A DNA stretch of 64,000 nt from Hyphomicrobiales bacterium (GCA_900466575.1 UBMP01000004.1:62001-126000); one strand, 5' to 3'; numbered from the stretch's first letter, positions 19,286 through 28,253 are shown. The notes: generated from the letters alone by a model not told the origin. Program-made: numbers and translations.

Positions 19286-19372
19286 GATTCGGGCCGCCGT
19301 GCCCGAAGTGATTCTAGTGAATCAAAGCTGATTCCCCTTGTCCAGTGGCAATCGTAACTCTTTTTTAACCAT
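19286..19372 (-). promoter_or_regulatory. GANTC cluster and CtrA half-site upstream of pleC
   Basis: Within the 416-base gap between pleC and pepN lie four GANTC (CcrM methylation) sites at 19286-19290, 19310-19314, 19319-19323 and 19330-19334, two of them forming the palindrome TGATTC-TAGT-GAATCA (19309-19324). A TTAACCAT element, the half-site form of the CtrA box in rhizobia, is at 19365-19372. These are the features expected of a cell-cycle-controlled promoter. Confidence 0.55.
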
Positions 19373-19462
19373 CTGAAAAAGCGTGCAGTTTCGCGGCGGC
19401 ATGCGGGTTGGAAATGCAGCGAATGGGTGTGTGAATGTTGCGGCGCACGCGAAAGATTCAAA

Positions 19463-19490
19463 GCGCCCGCAAATCACTTTTTGCGGGCGC
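19463..19490 (-). terminator. pepN terminator hairpin
   Basis: GCGCCCGCAAA and its exact complement flank a 6-base loop, 30 bases beyond the pepN stop. On the plus strand GCGCGCGTTTT follows; on the pepN strand only a short T-containing tract follows. Confidence 0.65.
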
Positions 19491-19519
19491 GCGTTTTATG
19501 CACCGGTTTTTGGGAAGCC

Positions 19520-22171
19520 TCAGGCGTCCTGCAGCATGCGCTCAGCAATGTCGCGGACGTCCACGGAGAGGTCGGTGGACGAGTCGATCTTCGCGAGGGC
19601 ACGTTTTGCATGTTGGGCACGCTGCGGTTCCAGCATGCGCCACGAACGCATCGAGGTCAGGAGGCGCGCCGCAAGCTGCGGATTGCGCGTGTCGATGTCG
19701 AGCACCTGATCGGCGAGGAAGTCGAAGCCCGCGCCGTCGGCCCTTGCGAAGCCGGACAGATTCGAGAAAGCGAAGGTGCCGATCAGTGCCCGCACCCGGT
19801 TGGGGTTGCCGGCATTGAAGCGCGGACTATCCATCAGTGCCTTGACCCGGTCGAGTGCATCCGGTCCCGGCGTGGTGGCCTGGATGGCGAACCATTTATC
19901 GAGCACCAGCGGGTTGCCTTCGAAGCGCGATGCAAACTCCTCCAGCGCTTCGGCGGTCTCTGCGCTGTCCGGATAATGATGCGCGAGAACCGTCAGAGCG
20001 TGGCTCAGGTCGGTCATGTTGTCGGCCTTGTCAAAGGTCTCCCGCGCCAGAGTTGGGTCATTGTCTGCAAAGGAAAGATAGGTGAGCGCCGTATTGCGCA
20101 GCGCGCGCATGCCGGCGCTGGCTGCATCGGGCTTGAACGGCGCCGTCGACGACATGGTATCGAAGAGGTGGGCGAAGATCTTTCGCCCGGTCAGGCCGAT
20201 CGCGTTGAGCAGGCTCAGCCGAGCGACAAGATTGGCGTCCGGATCGTTGTGGATGCCGATCTCGCGTGCGAGGTCGCTTTCGCTCGGCAGCGCGAGCGCC
20301 TGCGCCCGGAACGCGGGTTCGAGGTCTTCGTCTGCGGCTGCGGCGAGCAGGGCCGCAATGAACGCCGGATTGAAGGACGGTGCGTCGCCCCGGTGCAGGG
20401 CCTTCACGGCGCCGGTCAATTCCGGAAGCGCCAGACTGTTCAGCGCCTGCCAGCGCGCGAAAAGATCGCGATCATGCACGGCGATCTGCGCGAGGTCTTC
20501 CGCGGTCAGCGAATAGTCGACATTGATCGGGGCGGAGAAACCGCGGTTGAGGGAGAGGACGGGTCGCGCCGGGATGTTCGTGAAAGTGAAGGTCTGGCTG
20601 CGTTCGGTCAGATGCAGCACATCATCCGTCACATCGCCGCCGGTGACGCCGGCCAATTCCGCTTCGTTTCCATTCGGCAGGATGAGGCCGAACATCAATG
20701 GGATATGCATCGGCTCCTTGCGCGCCTGTCCAGGCGTCGGCGGCACGATCTGTTCCAGCGAAACGGTGAACTCCTGCCGCTCGGCATCGAACTCGGTGGA
20801 GACGCTGACCAGCGGCGTGCCGGCCTGATGATACCAGCGCGAGAACTGCGTCAGATCGCGCTCGGAGACGTCCTCGAAGCATTTGACGAAGTCTTCGATC
20901 GTGACGGCTTGTCCGTCATGCCGCTCGAAATAAAGGTCCATGCCCTGCTTGAATATGTCGCGGCCGAGGATGGTCGCGATCATGCGGGTGACTTCGGACC
21001 CCTTCTCGTAGACGGTCGAGGTGTAGAAGTTGTTGATTTCCTTGTAGCGCGTCGGGCGTACGGGATGCGCGAGCGGGCCCGCATCCTCCGGGAACTGCTC
21101 CGACTTCAGATGCCGGACTTCCGCAATGCGCTTGACGGCGCGCGAGCGCTGGTCGGCGGAGAATTCGTGATCGCGATATACGGTCAGCCCTTCCTTGAGG
21201 CAGAGCTGGAACCAGTCGCGGCAGGTAATGCGGTTGCCGGTCCAGTTGTGGAAGTACTCGTGCGCGATGATCGCCTCGATATTGGCGAAGTCGGCGTCCG
21301 TGGCTGTTTCCGGATCGGCGAGGACATATTTGTCGTTGAAGATATTGAGGCCCTTGTTTTCCATGGCCCCCATGTTGAAGTCGGATACGGCAACGATCAT
21401 GAAGATATCCAGATCGTATTCGCGGCCGAATACCTCTTCGTCCCAGCGCATGGAGCGCTTCAGAGCATCCATGGCATAGGCCGCGCGCGGCTCCTTCCCA
21501 TGCTCGACATAGATCTTCAGCGCGACTTCGCGGCCGGACATGGTCGTGAACGTATCCTCGATCACGCCGAGATCCCCTGCAACCAGCGCGAAGAGGTAGG
21601 AGGGTTTCGGATGCGGGTCGAACCAGGAGGCAAAGTGCTTGCCCTCGCCATAGCCGGCCTTGCCGATGCAATTGCCGTTGGAGAGCATGACGGGGCAGGT
21701 CGACTTGTCGGCGATGATATGGACCGTGTAGACGCCGAGCGCGTCGGGTCGGTCATAAGCGTAGGTAATACGGCGGAAGCCCTCGGCCTCGCATTGCGTG
21801 CAATAGACACCGTTGGAGCGATAGAGACCCATCAGTTGCGTATTGTTGGTCGGCGCCAGCACGGTCTCGACCGTGATTTCGAATGCGATCTCCTCGGGCA
21901 GGCCGGTGATGATGAGTTGCTTGCCGTTCTCTTCATAACGGTCGCGCGCCAGGTCAATGCCATCGAGCAAAAGCGAGGTCATGATCAGTTCGTCGCCGTC
22001 GAGCACCAGCGGCGCGTCAGGCGCAGCACCGGGGCGACGATGGAAGAGCGACCGCGCCGTGACCTTCGTCTCCAGCGGATGCAACTCGAATGTGAGGTCG
22101 ATGCGCTCAAGAATGAAATCTGTCGGCTTGTAGTCCGCCAGGGTGAAGACCTGGCCCGTTTCAGTGCGCAT
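19520..22171 (-). CDS. pepN: aminopeptidase N
   Basis: An 883-residue M1 metallopeptidase that removes N-terminal residues from peptides in the cytoplasm. The exopeptidase signature appears as FNMGAMENKGLNIF and the zinc site as AHEYFHNWTGNRITC followed by LKEGLTVYRD, giving HExxH plus the distal Glu. The long C-terminal helical domain is intact, so this is the full PepN form. The start is taken at ATG 22171 (MRTETGQVFTLADYKP), which matches family N-termini; the open frame runs 34 codons further upstream. A hairpin terminator follows the stop. Confidence 0.95.
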   Translation of the reverse strand: MRTETGQVFTLADYKPTDFILERIDLTFELHPLETKVTARSLFHRRPGAAPDAPLVLDGDELIMTSLLLDGIDLARDRYEENGKQLIITGLPEEIAFEITVETVLAPTNNTQLMGLYRSNGVYCTQCEAEGFRRITYAYDRPDALGVYTVHIIADKSTCPVMLSNGNCIGKAGYGEGKHFASWFDPHPKPSYLFALVAGDLGVIEDTFTTMSGREVALKIYVEHGKEPRAAYAMDALKRSMRWDEEVFGREYDLDIFMIVAVSDFNMGAMENKGLNIFNDKYVLADPETATDADFANIEAIIAHEYFHNWTGNRITCRDWFQLCLKEGLTVYRDHEFSADQRSRAVKRIAEVRHLKSEQFPEDAGPLAHPVRPTRYKEINNFYTSTVYEKGSEVTRMIATILGRDIFKQGMDLYFERHDGQAVTIEDFVKCFEDVSERDLTQFSRWYHQAGTPLVSVSTEFDAERQEFTVSLEQIVPPTPGQARKEPMHIPLMFGLILPNGNEAELAGVTGGDVTDDVLHLTERSQTFTFTNIPARPVLSLNRGFSAPINVDYSLTAEDLAQIAVHDRDLFARWQALNSLALPELTGAVKALHRGDAPSFNPAFIAALLAAAADEDLEPAFRAQALALPSESDLAREIGIHNDPDANLVARLSLLNAIGLTGRKIFAHLFDTMSSTAPFKPDAASAGMRALRNTALTYLSFADNDPTLARETFDKADNMTDLSHALTVLAHHYPDSAETAEALEEFASRFEGNPLVLDKWFAIQATTPGPDALDRVKALMDSPRFNAGNPNRVRALIGTFAFSNLSGFARADGAGFDFLADQVLDIDTRNPQLAARLLTSMRSWRMLEPQRAQHAKRALAKIDSSTDLSVDVRDIAERMLQDA

Positions 22172-22276
22172 GAAGTGTCCCGAGTGCGGCGGATATTTCC
22201 AATGTCCCCATACCGGCATGGAAATCCGCAAATCCATGCCCGCAGCACATCTTTCCGCAGGCGGGAAAGACATTCC

Positions 22277-23287
22277 TCAGTGCAATTTTGACAGCCAATT
22301 CTGAATGATTGCTAAAGTTTGCTGTGAATTGACGATACCGAAATGCGTTTCTTGCGGCACGACCGCCGTGTCGCCATGTTTGTTGAAGCTCGTCAGGGCG
22401 GCCCCGAGCTTCTCTGCGTCGATCACTTCGTCGTTGCTGCCCGCTATTGCAAGATAGGGTACGCGCACGCTGGCGAAGTCGGAGCCGTTGGAGGAGAGGA
22501 GCTGCAGGGATTTCACAAAACGCCACGTGTAGTCGCTGGTGACCGAGAATCCGAGAGGGCCTTCCCAGACCGCCTTGGGGATCGCGTATTGCACGGCAAC
22601 CTCCTGATCCGACCAGTGAATACCGAGGGCGTTCTGCAATCGTAATGCCGCCACCCGCCCGGAGAGTGGCAGAGCCCAGCGATCGAGATCGGGCCTGTTG
22701 GCGGCAAAATCGGGTGAAAGAACAGGCGCCAGCATCAGCAGGCCGGAGAGCTTGATCTGACCTGGTGCCGCCGCAAGTCGTGCTGCGACTGCGGCGCCGG
22801 CGGAATGACCGCCGATCACGATGACATCGCCCGGCGCGGACGTCGCGCGAATGAGATCGGCGAGGTCGTTCGTCGGCTGACCCACATAGGCAACATCGCC
22901 GCGATGGAGAGGGTTCTGTCCATGTCCCCGCATGTCGAAGGTGAAGACGTCGGCCATGCCTGAGCGGACGGCAAGTGTCGTCGCCAGGGAGCTGAACTGC
23001 AGATCGTCCCAGGTTTCTGCATGGACGAGATAGAGCTTGATCCGCGTCGGCTGCGAACTGCGGTAATGCCGAAAGCCCAGAAGAGACCGGTCGCGCGCCT
23101 CGAAATTCTCCACACCCGGAATGGACGCATTCTCGCCGGCGGTGGGCACTGGCATGTCAATGACAGCGGCTTTCCGCAGAACCTCCGGCTCGCGTGGCCT
23201 GTTCATCGCAACGAGGCTCTGCACCGCAAACAGGGCAAGGAAGGCCACCGCAACCAGTGCCAAACTGAACCAACCGAGCGCCTTCAT
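22277..23287 (-). CDS. membrane-anchored alpha/beta hydrolase
   Basis: A 336-residue protein with an N-terminal signal anchor (LGWFSLALVAVAFLALFAVQ) and an alpha/beta-hydrolase fold. The nucleophile elbow is GGHSAGAA, the oxyanion/acid region is VFTFDMRGHGQNPLH, and the late motif YLAIAGSNDEVIDAEKL and THFGIV supply the Asp and His. The product is probably a periplasm-facing lysophospholipase- or esterase-like enzyme; the substrate is unknown. ATG 23287 is used because GGAGG stands 8 bases upstream, while ATG 23293 is only 2 bases from it. It lies 105 bases upstream of the pepN start on the same strand. Confidence 0.78.
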   Translation of the reverse strand: MKALGWFSLALVAVAFLALFAVQSLVAMNRPREPEVLRKAAVIDMPVPTAGENASIPGVENFEARDRSLLGFRHYRSSQPTRIKLYLVHAETWDDLQFSSLATTLAVRSGMADVFTFDMRGHGQNPLHRGDVAYVGQPTNDLADLIRATSAPGDVIVIGGHSAGAAVAARLAAAPGQIKLSGLLMLAPVLSPDFAANRPDLDRWALPLSGRVAALRLQNALGIHWSDQEVAVQYAIPKAVWEGPLGFSVTSDYTWRFVKSLQLLSSNGSDFASVRVPYLAIAGSNDEVIDAEKLGAALTSFNKHGDTAVVPQETHFGIVNSQQTLAIIQNWLSKLH

Positions 23288-23476
23288 CGGCATTTCCTCC
23301 CGAGAACTGAAGTGGGCGCTTATTTTCGATGTTCAGAATACAAGCATATTCTTTCGATTTCTCTCGTCATTTGGCATTACAGCGGGCCAAAACCTGCTAC
23401 ATTCCGGCAGTTGTCATGGTTTCTGTGCCAGATCGGCACATGACCGGCCCGCCGGCTTCAAATTCCCGGAATTGAA

Positions 23477-24412
23477 ATGCAAAGCTCTGCCGCCAACCCC
23501 ATCAGGGGGATTGTGCTGAAAATCATGTCCGTGATCGTTTTTCTAGCGATGTCCACCTGCATCAAGCTGGCGGGCGACGGAATGGCGACCGGCGAAATCA
23601 CCTTCTACCGGTCCTTCTTCGCCATCTTCCCGATTCTCGGCTATCTGGCCTGGCGCGGCGAGCTGAAGACGGCATTCAAGACGAAGAGCATTCTGGGACA
23701 GATCACGCGCGGCTTTGTCGGTGTTGTCTCGATGACCTTCAGCTTCTACGGGCTGGTTCGGCTGCCGCTACCCGACGCGATTGCAATCAATTACGCCATG
23801 CCGCTCTTCTCGGTGATTTTCGCGGCGATTTTCCTGAAAGAAGTGTTGCGCATCTACCGGATCACGGCGGTCATCATCGGACTGACCGGAGTGCTGATCA
23901 TATCTTGGCCCAAGTTGACGCTGCTGGAGCAGGCGGGCTCCTCGCAGGCAGCCTTCGGCGCCATGGCGCTGATCGGGTCAGCCATTCTCGGCGCGGTCGC
24001 CATGCTGCTCGTCCGACGGCTCGTCCAGTCGGAAAAGAGCTCGACGATCGTCCTCTATTTCTCTCTGACGGCCTCTGTCTTCTCGCTCTTCTCGATCCCC
24101 TTCGGCTGGCCACCAATGGCGCCAGAGCAGCAATTGTTGCTGGTGGTTGCCGGCTTCTGCGGCGGCCTTGCACAGATACTGATGACGGAAAGCTATCGCT
24201 GTGCCGAAGTCTCAACAATCGCGCCATTCGAATACACATCGATCGTATTCGGGATGATTGTCTCGTATTTCCTGTTTGGGAATGTGCCGGAAACGATGAT
24301 GCTTGTGGGAACCGCCATCGTCATATCGGCTGGCGTCTTCATCATCTATCGCGAAAGCCGGCTAGGGCTGGAGCGCAAGGCAATGCGCAAGCTCGTCACG
24401 CCGCAGGGGTGA
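23477..24412 (+). CDS. DMT-family (EamA) inner-membrane transporter
   Basis: A 311-residue protein with about ten predicted TM helices arranged as two EamA repeats. Landmarks are the charged loop GEITFYRSFFAIFPILGYL in the first repeat and the second-repeat ending FEYTSIVFGMIVSYFLFGNVP. The substrate cannot be deduced. It is transcribed divergently from the alpha/beta hydrolase with a 189-base intergenic region in which no convincing operator was seen. Confidence 0.85.
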   Translation: MQSSAANPIRGIVLKIMSVIVFLAMSTCIKLAGDGMATGEITFYRSFFAIFPILGYLAWRGELKTAFKTKSILGQITRGFVGVVSMTFSFYGLVRLPLPDAIAINYAMPLFSVIFAAIFLKEVLRIYRITAVIIGLTGVLIISWPKLTLLEQAGSSQAAFGAMALIGSAILGAVAMLLVRRLVQSEKSSTIVLYFSLTASVFSLFSIPFGWPPMAPEQQLLLVVAGFCGGLAQILMTESYRCAEVSTIAPFEYTSIVFGMIVSYFLFGNVPETMMLVGTAIVISAGVFIIYRESRLGLERKAMRKLVTPQG

Positions 24413-24424
24413 CGAGCGTCTGGA

Positions 24425-24553
24425 TCAGAGGCTGGGGCCGGAGAGGCGGGCGCGGCGGCGCTCGGCGCGTTCACGGTAATCGCTGGCAGCCGAAACGGCG
24501 AGTTTGACCGACTTGATCGTGTCGACGAGGTTCTGAAGAGGATTATAGCGCAT
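24425..24553 (-). CDS. very small basic protein (42 aa)
   Basis: A 42-residue protein with a perfect SD (aaggag) 7 bases before ATG. It is strongly basic with an amphipathic helix (NLVDTIKSVKLAVSAASDYR) and an Arg-rich end (RERAERRRARLSG). It is preceded 11 bases upstream by another small gene, so the two form a mini-operon. It is of the size class of rhizobial DUF1127 proteins, which bind RNA and affect metabolism, but the DUF1127 signature is not obvious, so I leave the family open. Confidence 0.6.
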   Translation of the reverse strand: MRYNPLQNLVDTIKSVKLAVSAASDYRERAERRRARLSGPSL

Positions 24554-24564
24554 CGCGTGGCTCC

Positions 24565-24744
24565 TTACTTCTGGATGAAATCGCTGAACAGCGCCATCGG
24601 CTTGGCCGGGTTGGCATAACCGCGCGCGGTCAATTGTTCGTTCGTGGCGATCTGAAAACGACGATAGGCAGACTGGCCCGGCGTGCGGGACATTTTGCGG
24701 AGCGTTTCGAACCCGGAATGGGTAGAGCGGAAAGTAGCGTTCAT
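24565..24744 (-). CDS. small basic protein (59 aa)
   Basis: A 59-residue protein starting at MNATFRSTHSGFETL with an SD-like aggaa upstream. The part YRRFQIATNEQLTARGYANP weakly resembles the closing R..L....L.D.G..R pattern of DUF1127 proteins. It is followed 11 bases later by the 42-residue gene, and the two are probably cotranscribed. An upstream in-frame ATG (24825) would add a poorly conserved-looking leader and is rejected. Confidence 0.55.
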   Translation of the reverse strand: MNATFRSTHSGFETLRKMSRTPGQSAYRRFQIATNEQLTARGYANPAKPMALFSDFIQK

Positions 24745-24836
24745 GGCCTTGGTTCCTAAAAGTGCGATTCCTCCCAAGACACAGCCGCAATATCGCAATG
24801 CAGCATGATTTTTGCAATGCGGCATAATGGGAGACT

Positions 24837-24857
24837 GCCATGCGCGATGCGCATGGC
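24837..24857. repeat. 21-bp perfect palindrome between UDG and the small-protein pair
   Basis: GCCATGCGC-GAT-GCGCATGGC, arms 9 bp, perfect. It lies 54 bases beyond the uracil-DNA glycosylase stop and 93 bases before the 59-residue gene, so it is either a U-less terminator of the former or an operator for the latter. Confidence 0.55.
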
Positions 24858-24911
24858 TTCCGACACATTGCTGTCAAATAAGGCAGGGGTTGCCCAATAT
24901 CTTAAGGCAGA

Positions 24912-25763
24912 TCAGGCATTTGCCTTTTTCATGCGCTGCTCGAACTCGAGAAGATCCATCCACGCCAGACGCTTGCTGAGAGGCGCGGTCATGAGGTCCT
25001 GAGGATGGAGCATGGCGACGGCGTCTGTCGGCGGGGTGCCGATCTCGAACCATTGGCCGCGCAGCGCATGGATCGCTTCCGTCGATCCGGTAAAGAAGCG
25101 TGTGGTGAAATTGCCCAACATGACGATGAAGCGTGGCTTTGCCAGAGCGATCAGCCGCATGGCAAACGGGCGGCAGATTTCGGCCTCCGCTGGTGTCGGC
25201 GGCCGCCCGCCCGGCGGACGCCAGGGAACCGTGTGCGCCAGCGTCGTCCGGCCGACATCGATCCCGATGGCGCCGAACATTTTCGCCAGCAACTCGCCAT
25301 GCGCACCGGAGAAGGGAACGCCTTCGCGATCATCCTCGGCAGAGGGTGTCGCGCCGAAGATGAGAATCGGCAATTCACCCGCCTCGGTCGGCAACACGCT
25401 GTTGCGGGCGCTGGCCTTGAGGTTGCAGCCCTCGAACGAGTCGATTGCCTGCTTCAGCTCGGCGAGGCTTGCCGCGGCCTCAGCCGCGCGGCGCGCCATC
25501 TCGACGGCTTCCTCCCCGGGGATGGCGACGGCCGTTGCCGAAACCGGCCTTGTTGCCGGTTTTGCTGCTGCGGTGGCGCTCGGCCGCTGGGCGCGCTCCT
25601 GTTGCGGCGCGCTCTGCGCCGGCGCGCGCAACGCGACACTTGCCGCAAACTCGGCGAACCGATCGACGCCCTCATCTTGCAGCAGGAACTCCACCCCCGC
25701 ATCCGCATGAAAATGCAAAAGCGCGGCCAGTTCTCCAGCATTGAGTTGCGAGGCTTCGATCAT
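24912..25763 (-). CDS. uracil-DNA glycosylase superfamily protein (family 4-like, divergent)
   Basis: A 283-residue protein. An Ala/Pro-rich N-terminal region (about 1-100) precedes a family-4-like glycosylase domain: LILIFGATPSAEDD in the place of the usual GEAPG.xED, VPFSGAHGELL, the HTVPWRPPGGRPPTPAE block and the late AMLHPQDLMTAPLSKR motif. Family 4 enzymes normally hold a 4Fe-4S cluster with four Cys; here only two Cys are seen in the equivalent places (FEGCNLKA, AEICRPF), so the cluster is probably absent or altered. The role is uracil removal from DNA by inference. It lies 58 bases downstream of the Hsp70-like gene on the same strand. Confidence 0.75.
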   Translation of the reverse strand: MIEASQLNAGELAALLHFHADAGVEFLLQDEGVDRFAEFAASVALRAPAQSAPQQERAQRPSATAAAKPATRPVSATAVAIPGEEAVEMARRAAEAAASLAELKQAIDSFEGCNLKASARNSVLPTEAGELPILIFGATPSAEDDREGVPFSGAHGELLAKMFGAIGIDVGRTTLAHTVPWRPPGGRPPTPAEAEICRPFAMRLIALAKPRFIVMLGNFTTRFFTGSTEAIHALRGQWFEIGTPPTDAVAMLHPQDLMTAPLSKRLAWMDLLEFEQRMKKANA

Positions 25764-25821
25764 GCCTCTTCTTTAAAGGACAGCGAGGCAACCGGCAAAC
25801 GCTCATCCACAGGGGTAAGCG

Positions 25822-27108
25822 TCACGAGACCCAGTCGGCGATGTCGTCGCGCTCGCCGATCAGCGCCAGACCATGGGCAATCGATAGCAATTCGCCGCCA
25901 CCCTGGATTCGCTCCGCGCCGAAGCGGCGGCTGAACAGACTGCGCACGGCCGGCACGAAGGATGTGCCGCCGGTGAGAAACACCGCGCCGACTTCGCTTT
26001 CCGGCATTTTGGCCTCCGCCAGTGTCTCGTCCAGCGCCTTTTCCATCAGCGCGATGTCCGGCGCGATCCAGTTTTCGAAATCGGAACGCTTGACGACCCG
26101 GTCGCCCGAACGGCCCAGCGGCTCGAAATGGAACTCGGCCTCTTCTTGTGAGGAGAGGGCGAATTTCGTCTTCGAGATCGACTGATAGAGCGGATAGCCC
26201 TCGTCATGCTCGATCAGATCGACGAAGAGCTCGAGCTGATCCGGGTCTTCCGCCTGCCGCACCAGTGACTTCAGATCCTGGAAATCGCGCAACGTCTTAA
26301 AGATGGACAACTGGTTCCAGCGGCCGAAATTGGCGTAATAGTTCGACGGTATTTCCAGCCGCTTGCCGAAATTGCGGAAATAGCCGCCCTTGCCGATCTG
26401 CGGGCTGACGACGTTGTCGATGATGCGGAAGTCGAACATGTCGCCGGCAATCCCGACGCCACCATGCGCGATCGGCGTTGCCTTGACCTTCCCCGCCACC
26501 TTCTCGAAACGGATGATCGAATAGTCGGTCGTGCCGCCGCCGAAGTCGGCAACAAGGACATTCGTGTCCTGCTCGAGATTCTGGGCGAAATAGAAGGCCG
26601 CCGCCACCGGCTCCATGACGAACTGCACGTCCGGAAAGCCGAAGCGGGCGAGCGCCGTCCGGTAGCGCTCCATGGCGAGTTCCGCATCCGCGTTCATGCC
26701 GGCAAAGCGCACGGGCCGGCCGGCAACAATGCGCGTCACGTCAGAAGGCCAGCCATCACCGGCATAAGCCATCATGCGCCGCGTGAAGATTTCGAGCAGG
26801 TCCTCGAACGTATGCCGGCGCGCATGGACGATGGTCGATTGGAAGAGCGGGCTCGCCGCGAAGGTCTTGATCGACTGCAGGAAGCGGGCTTCCCCCGGAT
26901 TGTCGATGAAGCTGCGGATGGCCGCCGCACCGGCTTCGACCTTCAGTGCCAGCCCGCCCAGATCCTTGTCCTTCATGAAGGAGAGGCAGGTGCGCAGGCT
27001 TTCCGTCACTTCCGCCTGGCTCGTGAAACTCAGCGAACGCGTGGTGTCGCCGGCCTTGGCGGCCAGCACGGTGTTGGTCGTGCCGAAATCAAAGCCGAGG
27101 GCGGTCAT
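25822..27108 (-). CDS. Hsp70-family protein, YegD-like
   Basis: A 428-residue Hsp70-type ATPase lacking the substrate-binding half, as in YegD. Phosphate 1 is GFDFGTTNTVLA, phosphate 2 is VADFGGGTTDYS, and the adenosine motif is FLTGGTSFVPAVR. There is no J-protein or GrpE gene near it. It probably acts as an atypical chaperone or ATP-dependent regulator in the cytoplasm; clients are unknown. The start at 27108 is preceded by aagga at good spacing and begins MTALGFDFG, so the longer frame is not used. Confidence 0.88.
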   Translation of the reverse strand: MTALGFDFGTTNTVLAAKAGDTTRSLSFTSQAEVTESLRTCLSFMKDKDLGGLALKVEAGAAAIRSFIDNPGEARFLQSIKTFAASPLFQSTIVHARRHTFEDLLEIFTRRMMAYAGDGWPSDVTRIVAGRPVRFAGMNADAELAMERYRTALARFGFPDVQFVMEPVAAAFYFAQNLEQDTNVLVADFGGGTTDYSIIRFEKVAGKVKATPIAHGGVGIAGDMFDFRIIDNVVSPQIGKGGYFRNFGKRLEIPSNYYANFGRWNQLSIFKTLRDFQDLKSLVRQAEDPDQLELFVDLIEHDEGYPLYQSISKTKFALSSQEEAEFHFEPLGRSGDRVVKRSDFENWIAPDIALMEKALDETLAEAKMPESEVGAVFLTGGTSFVPAVRSLFSRRFGAERIQGGGELLSIAHGLALIGERDDIADWVS

Positions 27109-27237
27109 GGCAAAATCCTTGTCCGGCCGCGGGGAGGGGCGCAGCCTGTGTTTAGGGATGGAGGCAAATGGCAGGGCGCGCCTGATCGCATGGCGACCGC
27201 GCGAAATCAAGGCGGGTTCTGTGAAGTTTTTGAGAAA

Positions 27238-27429
27238 CTACATCCTGCGTCCGGCGAAAATCGCACCGATCCCCACGAGCGCGAGGATGGCTCCATAAAG
27301 CATCCATTGCGGCTGCGCGATCATGAAACTGGAGGCCGGGTAGGGGAAATAGCCGCTTCCCTGACCAATCCAGACAAGGCCGAAAAGAACGGCGAGAATG
27401 CCGACGCCAACGACTGCAACACGTTTCAT
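27238..27429 (-). CDS. small two-helix membrane protein
   Basis: A 63-residue protein with SD ggag 8 bases before ATG. Two hydrophobic helices are visible: residues 4-22 (VAVVGVGILAVLFGLVWIG) and about 41-58 (MLYGAILALVGIGAIFAG), joined by QGSGYFPYPASSFMIAQPQW. It begins 32 bases after the SDR stop, which suggests a two-gene transcript. I do not recognise a named family. Confidence 0.65.
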   Translation of the reverse strand: MKRVAVVGVGILAVLFGLVWIGQGSGYFPYPASSFMIAQPQWMLYGAILALVGIGAIFAGRRM

Positions 27430-27461
27430 GACCGGTCTCCGTTCCAGGTTTCCAAGAAAGA

Positions 27462-28253
27462 TCAGATCGACTTCGCCGCGCCGCCGTCGCAGCGGACCAG
27501 CGTCCCTGTGACATAGCTGGCGGGTGCGGAGCACAGGAAAGCTCCAACGCTGGCAAACTCTTCCACGGTCCCAAGCCGCCCCGCCGGGATCGACTTGACT
27601 GAAGCCTCGCGCACCTCTTCGAGCGACTTGCCGCTCCGCTTGGCATTCGCGCCGTCTAGCTCATCGATCCGGTCGGTGTGGATGCGGCCCGGCAGCAACA
27701 GGTTCGCCGTCACGCCGGCACCGGCAATCTCCGCCGAAAGCGTTTTGTTCCAGCCCACAAGCGCCGAGCGCAGCGTGTTGGACAGCGCCAGATTGGCAAT
27801 CGGCTCGAACACGCCGGAAGACGCAACCGTCAGCACGCGACCCCAACCACGTGCCTTCATCTGCGGCACGATGAGATTGGTGAGCGTAATCAAGCTAACC
27901 ACCATCGACTGAAAATAGGTGTTGAGGTTTTCGGCCGTCAGCACGTCCTGCGCCGTTCCCGGCACCGGCCCGCCGGTGTTGTTGACGAGAATGTCCACGC
28001 CGCCCAGCAGTCGCTCCGCCTCGCCGGCAATGAAAGCGGGGAATCCGCTATCGGCAATGTCGGCCGCGAAATACTGCGCTTTACCCTTGCCCTCTGCATT
28101 GATCGCCGCGCAATTGGCCGCCAGCTTGTCGGCGCTGCGGCCGCACAGGAGAACATCCGCACCCTCACGCGCCAAAGCCACTGCGATGCCCAATCCAAGG
28201 CCGCGAGAGGAGGCGAGCACCAGAGCGCGCTTGCCGGAAATACCCAGATCCAT
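27462..28253 (-). CDS. SDR-family oxidoreductase with atypical active site
   Basis: A 263-residue Rossmann-fold short-chain dehydrogenase. The coenzyme loop is SSRGLGLG in place of TGxxxGIG, the structural motif is VNNTGGP, and the catalytic region reads VASSGVFEPIANLALSNTLR. The expected YxxxK is replaced by SxxxR (SNTLR). A known SDR subgroup resembling beta-ketoacyl-ACP reductase departs from the catalytic tetrad in this way, so it may reduce a special substrate or be non-catalytic. The C-terminus CDGGAAKSI is typical. Probably cotranscribed with the small membrane protein; divergent from ETF-QO. Confidence 0.85.
   Translation of the reverse strand: MDLGISGKRALVLASSRGLGLGIAVALAREGADVLLCGRSADKLAANCAAINAEGKGKAQYFAADIADSGFPAFIAGEAERLLGGVDILVNNTGGPVPGTAQDVLTAENLNTYFQSMVVSLITLTNLIVPQMKARGWGRVLTVASSGVFEPIANLALSNTLRSALVGWNKTLSAEIAGAGVTANLLLPGRIHTDRIDELDGANAKRSGKSLEEVREASVKSIPAGRLGTVEEFASVGAFLCSAPASYVTGTLVRCDGGAAKSI

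Noticed and set aside
19427-22291. A 954-codon frame on the plus strand over pepN
   Set aside because: It is antisense to a clear M1 aminopeptidase; its translation is rich in Arg/Gly/Glu without domains.
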